Shown here piece by piece: positions 55,601-64,000 of a stretch of DNA of 64,000 nt. This DNA is from Sphaerolaimus hirsutus (lineage: Eukaryota; Nematoda; Chromadorea; Monhysterida; Sphaerolaimidae), in assembly GCA_964036195.1 (NCBI GenBank), contig OZ038458.1, positions 19,667,832 to 19,731,831 on the forward strand, given 5' to 3'. Made by a program: the position numbers and the translations under genes. The notes beneath the pieces are model-generated. The model was not told the DNA's origin. It saw only the letters and a program-made list of their open reading frames with translations, and did not search any database. Positions within the stretch are counted from its first letter, which is position 1, and the number at the start of each line of letters is the position of its first letter.

Positions 55601-58600
55601 TTATTTATTTACCAGATAGGTAAGGTAGATTAAAGATTAATATGCACATGTAATTACAATTTTTCTAATCCAAATTTTAGGACCCGGGAAATATTGTTTT
55701 GGGTTCTCACTACCTAGATGAGGGTTTCAAAACGCATTAAAAAAGTTTTGGTGCTCGTCAGAATTTGGTGTTCGCCTAATAACCCAAGTTAATTTATTCG
55801 AACATGTTCTTTGACTCCGCCCACTTTTCCAGGACCAACACGCATCGCGCAGCGAGCGCGCCCGCTCATCCATGCGCATCGGCGCGCCCAAACTGCCGCC
55901 GCCCGGCCACGCCGAAAGCTACAACCCGCCCAGCGAGTACCTGCGCGACGCGGGCGACACCAGCGGCGATTTTGTACCCCAAAAGTTCGACGCGCTGCGG
56001 CAGGTGCCCGCTTATGGGCAGTTTGTCGCCGAGCGGTTTGAGAGGTGTCTGGATTTGTATTTGGCGCCGAGACAGAAGAAAAACTTGGTGGGTTTTTTGG
56101 GGGTAGGCTTTTTCTTTTTGAGAAGTGCTTAGGCTTCAAACGGGATTAAATTTTCGGGATCGGGATTGAGGTCTCGTGATCGAGATCGGAATTGTTTTCA
56201 CAGGTCACGGGATCTGGATTTTCGACGAAGTTCTGGTATAGAGGGTTTTCTCCAATTTTTCTCAAAAAATAGTCTAAAACACACCTGAATTCGATGGCGA
56301 AAGATTGAAAAAGGCACACTGGATATTTCACACTGCGAAAAGTCATTCCTTTCACTTTTTTATCTTTCGCTCTCATTTTCCGGGATCGGGATTTTTACCT
56401 TTCCAAATTCTTTGACACGTATTTTCTTATTTTAGCTCGACGTGCGGCCGGCCGACCTGCTGCCAGAGCTGCCAGCGCCGCGTGATCTGCGACCGTTCCC
56501 CACCATTCAGTCGCTGGTTTGTGCGACATCGATTTTTTTATCGCCGCTTGTTTTTAGTAGAAATAGTAAATGATAATAAAACTGTTGGATAGCCTCATCC
56601 ATTTTGTGGAAATCTGAATCCTGATAATAGATAATGTTGTAGAGAAATGATAGATTTTATGTAAAATTACGTCAAAAAAACTGATAAGTATGAAAAATGT
56701 CAAGTCAAGTGAAATGTAAATAGTTTCACTTGCCACGAACAGATTTACTTATCACCTTACCCGATTCAACACCCGATTCAAATTTTGCAGGTGTACCGCG
56801 GGCACAAGTCGGCCGTGCGAGCGATCGACTTCGAGCCGCACATCGGCCAGTACATGGCCAGCGTCAGCGACGACGGCTGCGTGCGGCTGTGGGAGGTGGC
56901 CACCACCAGGTGCCAGTCCCAGACCCTGTAAAGTGTGAAGTGAAGTGTCAAATGTCATGGAAAGTGTGAATTGTCATGCCGAATGTGAAGTAAAATGTTA
57001 AGTGTCATGCAAAGTTCAGTAATAAAGTTTTTTCTTTTTTTGTTTTGATTGACATTTTACGCGACATTTGACACTTTACTTTACACTTTACAGGGTCTGG
57101 GACTGCCCCCAGGTGCGTGCGCACTGTCCATGTGGCTGGCCAGTTGAAGGACAGTGATAAGGAAAGTGTGGATGGAGAGAATGTTGGCGCCGCCTCGCTC
57201 AGTTGGTGCCCAGCCAAGGGCCTGTCTTTGATTTTGGCCGCTTTGTTGGTTGCCTTTGTGGTCTTTTTTGCATTTTTGAGTTGATGAACTCATGGAAATT
57301 TTTTGACCCACAGTGGAAATCGACTGGTGTTGCTGTCTGCGCGAGTGGGCGACCGTTTGGTCGTGCAGAACACTGAAAATCTTCACAAGCAGATAGCTGA
57401 CGCCATTGACCAGGGTGCCTTTTCCGTTGTTCATACATATTTACCTTTACTCCTACTAATCTTCTAGTTATAATTTCATCTCTAGGAATTGGCGCCGATC
57501 TAGCGCAATGGCGTCTTCCCACCGCACGGGAGCGTGATAATGGCATCATCGCATTTCTAGAGCGGCAAAAGGCAAGATTTTAGAATGTTCCAAAAGTACC
57601 TGGACACTAAACTAATCAGCAATTAATGTGCCATCGCAGCCAGTGCGGCAAGCTTGCTGGCACTCTGGCGGCGACTATTTCGCATCCGTGTGCCCGGCGC
57701 AGGGCTCCCGTGCAGTTTTGGTGCATCAATTGTCTAGAGCTGCGTCGCAGGTACATATTGTTGCCTTGAGGCGTCCCTGTTGTTGACAATGTATTTTTTA
57801 ACAATTGATTTCGCAGGCTCCGTTCAGCAAAAGCAAAGGCACCGTTCAGTGTGTTCTATTTCACCACACGTTGCCGCAGCTGTTTGTCGCGGTGCGTCTA
57901 TTGGTTGTCTGCAATTCGCCGTTCGGAGGGCCTGTGGTGAAATAGGTCTTAAATAGAATTAGCGTATTTCCTCGAAATACCCCGTCGAAATACCCCCAGG
58001 CCTGGGCGAGCTTATAAAAAATAAACCCCCTCGAAATACCCCTACCCGAAATGAGTGTGAAGGTAAATAATTGCCAAAAACTGCTGTTTGTGATCTACAT
58101 TTTCATTTTTCAGTTTGTAACATTTTCCTACGTTTTTGTTGACCCTTTTCCATCACCTGTTTACCAAACGTCCCCAAATAAAACACACCTCCACAACCCC
58201 CCCCCCACCCCCCCCCCCCACAGACGCAAACGCACGTGCGCATCTACGACCTGTCCAAGCTGCAACTCCACAAGAAGCTGTACACGAGCCCGCTGCGCTG
58301 GGCGGCGCACATGAGCTTGCACCCGGGCGGCGACAATTTGCTAGTTACCGGGCTCGACTGCAGGGCGGTCTGGTTCGATTTGGATTGGGGGGCTAAGCCT
58401 TTTAAGTCCATGAGGTGTGTTGGAAGTGGGGTGAGCGGTGTGTGTGATTAATGTGACTTGCGAGTTTGAATGGCTGCTTGATGGTAGGTAGTTTTGAGCT
58501 TTATGGGTTATTGGGGCGGGGGTTGTACTGTTTTTTATTACCCCTTTGAAAAAAGTGATATTTTTCTATTTAAAATTCATCATTTTATTTAGACAAAGTA

Positions 58601-59569
58601 TGGCGTAAATTGGCAAACGCCAAAAAAATTATTGCAGTTAATTGGTGGAAAATTGTGAATGTAGCGAAATGAAGCGAGCGACAGGCAGATTTCGTTTAAT
58701 TGTAATTTTATGGTTTTCAACTCCATGTCATGTTTCACTGAGCTTCATCTTTCAAATGAAATCTTTGGCTATAATTTTGCCATTCAAAGCACAAAAGCCT
58801 TCAACCAATTCCAATCCAACGACCCCCCCCCCCCCCTCCAGGCACCACAAAGCGGCGGCGCGGGCGGGCCACTTCCACGGGCATTTGCCCCTGTTCGCGA
58901 CGGTGGGCGACGACGCGTGCGCGCTCGTGTACCACGGCATGGTTTACAAGTGCGTCGGGTCGGGATGTCGGGTTTGGGATCTGACTTGGCAATGGAGCGT
59001 TTTTCGGGCAACCGGATAAATTTTATCAGAAAAGATACATTCCAGGCCTCTCGTTTGTTTGTTTTAGGTAGGAAAACTTGTTTGCACAATCACTTTGAGC
59101 TGCGGAGGGGGTGATTTCCGATACCGGAGATTGGGTTGAGGAGAGATATGCCAGATTGACCGTTGATATACCGCATTTCCTCGAAATACACTCCTTGAAT
59201 CACCCCCCCCCCCGCTCCTCAAAATACCCCCAGGTGTTTTAGAGCTGAGGAAAAATTAACCCCACCCCCTCGAATTACTCCCTCAAAACTTTCACTCTGA
59301 AAAATAAACCCCCTGGTGGTATTTCGAGGAAATACGGTACATAAATAGAACGGACATTGGCGTTTGGTTTCTGCATTCAACGAATACATCAATTTTCACC
59401 CCCAAATCACAGCGACTTGAGCAAGAACCCACTGATCGTGCCAGTAAAAGTGCTGCGCGGCCACAAAGTAGTTCAGGGGGTCTCCATTTTGGATGTAAAA
59501 TGGCACCCCACTCAGCCCTGGTTGGCTACTTGTGGAGCTGATAAAACGATTAGATTATTTTCGTATTGA
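52644..59569 (+). CDS. BOP1: Ribosome biogenesis protein BOP1
   Basis: Exons: 52644-52830, 53198-53382, 54289-54446, 54758-55049, 55390-55533, 55833-56087, 56436-56516, 56791-56909, 57113-57244, 57314-57414, 57486-57571, 57640-57750, 57817-57891, 58224-58414, 58842-58949, 59413-59569. All phases match and give 793 codons, near the vertebrate length (~746). BOP1 works in the nucleolar PeBoW complex with Pescadillo and WDR12, maturing 28S/5.8S rRNA for the 60S subunit. Residues ~1-124 are charged. The BOP1NT domain follows (~125-425: [55 protein letters not shown]), then WD40 repeats to the end ([38 protein letters not shown]). Exon 3 could start 12 bases earlier in frame. Intron 11 is GC-AG (AAG|GCAAGA). 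Intron 8 is an introner. Intron 2 carries the 53456-54097 element. Exons 6-8 and 14-15 are strongly GC-rich, the others not. A probable orthologue, not a pseudogene. Confidence 0.95.
53456..54097. mobile_element. GTCGACAAGTCC inverted-repeat element, copy 2
   Basis: It starts TGAGGCGTCCAATTCTAAAA and ends TTTTAGAATTAGACGCCTCA in BOP1 intron 2. Flanks read TTAAT and ATTTT, so a short AT-rich target is likely. Closely similar to 19243-19884 throughout. Confidence 0.85.
56910..57112 (+). mobile_element. Introner forming BOP1 intron 8, CAG type (GT-AG)
   Basis: A 203-bp element from GTGCCAGTCCCAGACCCTG to GGGACTGCCCCCAG, with CAG duplicated at 56907-56909 and 57110-57112. It splits the conserved VATTRCVRTV at the arginine codon (AG|G). 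The interior has AGTAATAAAG and TTGATTGACAT, the subfamily of 11573-11773. Because BOP1 is expected to be essential and single copy, efficient splicing is expected. Confidence 0.92.
59171..59337. mobile_element. TA-flanked poly-C MITE, short copy in BOP1 last intron
   Basis: It starts CCGCATTTCCTCGAAATAC and ends TATTTCGAGGAAATACGG with TA flanks. A fragment of the same family lies at about 57961-58050 in intron 13. Confidence 0.75.
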
Positions 59570-62261
59570 CTGCGGGACTGGCAGTTTTGTTTTTGCGTGA
59601 GTGGGGGATTGTTCGAGTTTGAGTTTGTTTGTTGCACTTTGTGGAGATATGTATTTATATTGTTCATTTAGGTTTTGTTATTGGATTTTTGTTTCGAAGA
59701 CGTCATTGTCATGGTGACGATACGTTATCATTGTCGCTTGTATACGATTTGTAAACTCACTGAAATTATAAATATTTGAAAAAATTCAATGCTCACTACA
59801 TCTTTCGTTCCTGCCCCCAAAATTGCATCCCACTTAAAGCGACAATTCACCTCTTACAGTTTGCTAAGTGGGAATCTCACTTTGCAGTCCGAACAAGTGA
59901 TTTTAGTAAATCAGATTTCAAAATCAAATTCTGTTAGATGCATGCAAGTTTAAAAAATTGAAAAAGATGATCATATAGATACAGATCAGTATCACCTACC
60001 GAACCACTCCATAAATATGTGTGATCCTTATCAAAGTGCTCGTGAAATTTCATTGCATGATAGATACGTGTGAGCTTAATAAATATTTAAACTGGATAAT
60101 CGAAAAAAGGATAAACATTGGGTAAATCCATACCATTCAACTGATTTGATAGGCATCACACAAATAAATGGATTGGTTATGCAAGCAATTCTAATCAGAA
60201 TCAGTACTCGACTATAAAAATGAACTCCAAATTCAAATGAGTTATTCAGCCGACTCAAGACACATTGTTCAGCGTATTTCCCAGCTTTCTCAGTTTTACA
60301 CGTCCTGGGTTTTTTTTGGCACCTGCAAAATAGCGCTTCAAATCTTTTCAATCTCATTCAAAATCAAACTTGATCACATCAAAAAGACGTCGCCATTTAG
60401 ACGTAATTGGGCTGCGAAGACTTGATTCATTGCTTTTGTTTTTCTTGTGTGAATGGCTTCATTACGCGCCGCTGGAAGTGTTTTGGTGGCACCAATGTCG
60501 TTTTCCCACGTGCCCAACAGGTGGCTACTTCATAATAATTTCGGTTTTTCTGTATGTTTGTGTCATTTCACATCTGGCGCATTTCACATACGATAGCATC
60601 TAATTTTTGGTCGTATTTGTTGAGTTTGAAGACAATGCGCATTTTCTGCTAAAGGTGTCATTCGTTGTCTGGATGTTATACGAGCTCGAATGCCGCCAAA
60701 ATCTGTGAAAGTAACAAAAAATGAAAGAAAAGTCTCATTCAACTGGCGTCCGTCTTGCGTGGCGCCGCAATTACGCACAGATTCATATGCAGAATGAGAC
60801 AAATTGTCCCATAATTACACATCATGGATCTGAGAAACTTGTCCTCCTTTGAAATGTGCGAATTACTTGTAATTTTCTGAGAATAATTTGATCGATTGTG
60901 AATTTTCGACATTTTTCGAGGTTATTCCACCTTGGGTGGGGGTGTTAACTGACTAATTTCAGACACTTTAAATTTTCGCGTGGATTTTCGCATCATGACG
61001 TTGGGCAGGATGCGCGATTGGCACTTAAATTACTTCACAATTCGTTAGATAAAAAGGGTAATCCACTGATGGCATACATTAAGCAAATTGGGTTGCATCA
61101 TATTTACATTATTCATCAAACGACTACCGGTTTCATGAAAACTATTCATTAAGAATTCCTTTCCCACGCCCGTCTCCCGCAGATAAATATTTACGTTTGC
61201 GATGAAAATTTGTCCATCTTAATCCTCGTTAAGTGCTGGATTAATGTCGCATTTTTTATATTCACACCCCTACTGTTTGCATGAGCGCATTTCGCATGTG
61301 AACGGCGGCGCGGCGGCGGCCCACTTCAAAGGGCGCACAATGCATGGAATGCGGCTACAAAAAGTGATATGCGACTTTTTGGCGTCACTTTCGTTTAACA
61401 GGAACTAAATTTTACTCTATGGGCATTTTTTTCGGGAGTTTGATTCATTGTAAAATATTTCGAAAATATGCGTCGCCCAAATCAATGAAGTTTTTGCTCT
61501 GTAGTCATGCCTCTAATCAAAACTATATCTAAAAGTCTTCAGAAAAACATGTGGGGCTAATTAAATTGCGCTCCAGGTAAAACAATTATTATTTCGACGC
61601 TGTTTTTGAGATCGTTTTGGTTGATGTGTTTGCGTCGTTGCGAGGTGTTCCGCGACGGTGTAATTTGTAATCACGGCATAAGATCTAGGTATTTAAATAT
61701 TTAATCATGGAGCTCATGCGCCGCTGCGTGTGATTTTAAGTTTTTCGTTTGAAATATTGTGTATTTATATTCATAAGTATTTATTTTTTACAATCGTGGT
61801 ACATAAATAGATACTTTGCGCGCGGCAGAGTTTTTGCCAGCTTAACCCCAGCTATACGGTAAATTAAGCAAACATTTTGCACGCACTTCAACAATAATAT
61901 GTCAATAAATACGAGTACCATAGCTCAAGCCGCTGCCAGCTAAAAATATTTATATACTCCAAATCTCATACACAGAATGAGTCAATATTTGCCGAGTGAA
62001 GTGGGCTGAAGAATTTCATCCTAACTTTTGTATGCTTTGAGGATATTGCATTTTGTGTCATCCGTTTTGGGTGGGCGGGCATGGATTTTACCGTGCGCAG
62101 TTTTAGCCTTTGTTTGAACATTTCCATTATCCATTCATTGGCGAAGTTCCGTTGTTTGATGTTTGACGGGTCAATGAATAGCTTATTCTATTCATTGGGC
62201 GGGTACCGGCAATGTTTGAATGGTCGCCATTTTGAGTGTATGGGTCGTTTCATTGACTGAG
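59570..62261. other. Intergenic downstream of BOP1
   Basis: No gene seen on either strand. The first part should contain the BOP1 3' UTR; an AATAAA occurs near 60078, rather far away. Confidence 0.4.
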
Positions 62262-62633
62262 GCCCTCTGTGCATGTTTACCCGCTGTGCATGTAGACCCT
62301 AATTTTCACACAAAATCGCTCATTTTCATACCATTTTATACATTTTCACCTTCAAAATCACTAGTTCATGTGTTTTGTGCTTATATATGTATGTGCTTAT
62401 ATACCCATTTTTAGTAATTTTTCACCTACTTTTAGCGATTTTTCTACTCTTTTTCCTCATTATGAAAAAGCCTATATAATGAAACCCCACGAACCCCCAA
62501 ACCCCCTAAAAAATTTTTCCTAGCTATATATCCCTCCAGAGGAGCGATGAGCCATCTATCCAACCCCCTGGAGGGTCAAAGTCTTGAATACTCCTGACGT
62601 GCACAGCGGGTAAACATGCACAGAGGCACAGGC
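62262..62633. repeat. Fold-back element with hAT-like core
   Basis: Left CTCTGTGCATGTTTACCCGC and right GCGGGTAAACATGCACAGAG are exact complements. The core (AAAAAGCCTATATA) resembles the core of the hAT-like element at 34339-35111. Confidence 0.75.
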
Positions 62634-64000
62634 CCGTTTCATTTGCCCATATCAATTCGTGCTCGTATGCCGGTTAATTGTGGATGGCGCAGTTCAGTTA
62701 ATTGTGCTAATTACAGGTGTAATTAATATGCTTGTTGTGAGTGATGCACAATGCCCATGGGGGCGCATATTTCCTGTGATTTTGCTGTAATCTGAAAGTA
62801 GACGCGACGCTGCCCTGTGATTAGATATGATAGATTGGCACCAAACAGAACCGCGTGAAAACGGCAGGTGCAAATAACCCCATATTTATATTGTTTGGAT
62901 ACAATGAATCTGGCTGCCCAAAGTAGGTAAACTTTGAAAGTGAATTTCATCCCCGATCAAAATTTCCGGTAGCCCTGATTTCTCATTAACACAAATATTT
63001 AAATCTTCCGCGTGACAGCTGTACAGCCTGAAACATTGATATTTATGAGATAAGAATCAAATCGATATGCAAGATCGCTGCGCTGACAATTTTCACCCAT
63101 CTTCCAAAATTTGACCACTCATAAATCTGTGCTTTTTGTTGTCCACCTCAGATAGAGATAGAGATCAGTATGGTTGCATGTGTTGAATTATGGCAGGTTA
63201 TAATGTGGACGAGTGTGTGTGCCGCTTGCCAGGTGTTATGCACATGAATATAAGCCGGAAAAACTCACTAGTGTCAAGTTTTAATATCTTTTATAATCTT
63301 GCAGCGCAACTGCTAGATTTGTGCTGTGTTTGCAATCAATTTAGCAGAGTTGTTAAAAGTACCGAACTTTTTTCAAAGTATACGTAAACGTAAAGTATTA
63401 TTTACTCACCACGTGAGTACAGAAAACGTAAAGTAATTTTGTTTTACTTTTACTCACGAGTAAACGTGAGTAACGTACTTTTGCTCCAAGAAAACGTAAA
63501 CATGAGTATTTTTGAGAAATGTCACTCCAATTTTCGCTCAAAATCACTAAATTTCATAACTTTTTGACAGTTTTTAGCAATTTTTGGATATGTATGTGCG
63601 TATAGACACATTTTCGACTATTTTCCCTACTTTTAGCATATTCTCTCTCTTTTTCCCTTCTATTCCTTCAAAAAGTCGATAAAAACACTTACCAGAAAGT
63701 ACGTATTTATCGAGTAAAAGTAAATACGTTTTAATAACTATGCGATTAAGTCCGCAGTGCTGGGGCTAGTCATTTGGGTTCGTTCCGCACCCCGTAAAGT
63801 GACCTGTCAGATGGAAATTCAGACAAATTTTCAAATTCCAGTTACATGGTTTACGGTTTATCTGAAACTTTGCCATTATTGGGCAGTGTATTTAGAATAT
63901 TGACGCAGCAGTTCTACGGGAATTATAATATTTAGCTGAAATTTGTCACTTTACGAAATGTGGCTTGAAACCTTGAACCCTGTAAAATGTTATAAAAAGT
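62634..64000. other. Intergenic to window end
   Basis: No gene. 63370-63740 has arms of ACGTAAAGTA / TACTTTTACTCACG repeats around the same core type (about 63590-63690), probably another simple-repeat-armed hAT-like element. CCGCACCCCGTAAAGTG near 63787 resembles an introner left end, with a possible partner running off the window. Confidence 0.45.

Noticed and set aside
63370..63740. Interstitial telomere-like repeat (ACGTAAAG/TACTTT)
   Set aside because: Irregular units arranged as inverted arms around a core fit another simple-repeat-armed element better than telomeric DNA.
59570..64000. tRNA or other structured RNA genes
   Set aside because: I looked for cloverleaf-like and snRNA-like blocks by eye and saw none that I could support; a covariance-model scan would be needed to exclude them.

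Overview
The window is animal nuclear DNA: AT-rich, with many short spliced exons and roughly half of its length in repeats. Three paralogous seven-transmembrane genes resemble the nematode serpentine chemoreceptors of the Sra/Srb/Srab/Sre type, and each has a splice acceptor only 5-6 bases before its ATG, as expected for spliced-leader trans-splicing. A nematode is therefore the best guess, but it is not proven. All genes I could reconstruct are on the + strand.

Layout. 1-20915 is gene-poor: miniature inverted-repeat elements, an approximately 1.16 kb tandem duplication (11251-13563), a TGTCAAGT-type satellite (about 12240-16135) and one candidate 66-residue three-exon gene (7473-8537). 20916-31538 holds three receptor paralogues with conserved exon lengths. 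32626-50684 is a gene of about 1,470 codons with a PWWP-like N-terminus and five tandem copies of a three-exon module that resembles a MADF domain. 52644-59569 is a complete 16-exon BOP1 (ribosome-biogenesis WD40 protein, 793 codons). 59570-64000 is intergenic.

The main discovery is a family of intron-making transposable elements (introners). Seven related inverted-repeat elements of 169-203 bp interrupt coding exons in all five multi-exon genes described above (three receptors, the PWWP gene, BOP1). Each can be removed to the base, and each removal restores the reading frame and, in the receptors, the exon length of the uninterrupted paralogue. The elements begin GTGCC and are flanked by a 3-bp CNG duplication. 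When the duplicated triplet is CAG it supplies the 3' splice-site AG, giving a GT-AG intron, as in BOP1. In four copies the right-hand triplet is CTG, so precise removal would need a non-canonical 3' end (GT-TG, once GA-TG). The same element occurs between genes, sometimes in reverse orientation, while all genic copies are in sense orientation.

Other transposon families are defined by visible target-site duplications. Six hAT-like elements start TAGGG and have perfect 8-bp duplications and arms made of simple repeats; one carries a broken BEL/Pao retrotransposon pol fragment. There are also two TA-flanked families (poly-C arms, and GCGCC palindromes), a GTCGACAAGTCC element pair and several large fold-backs.
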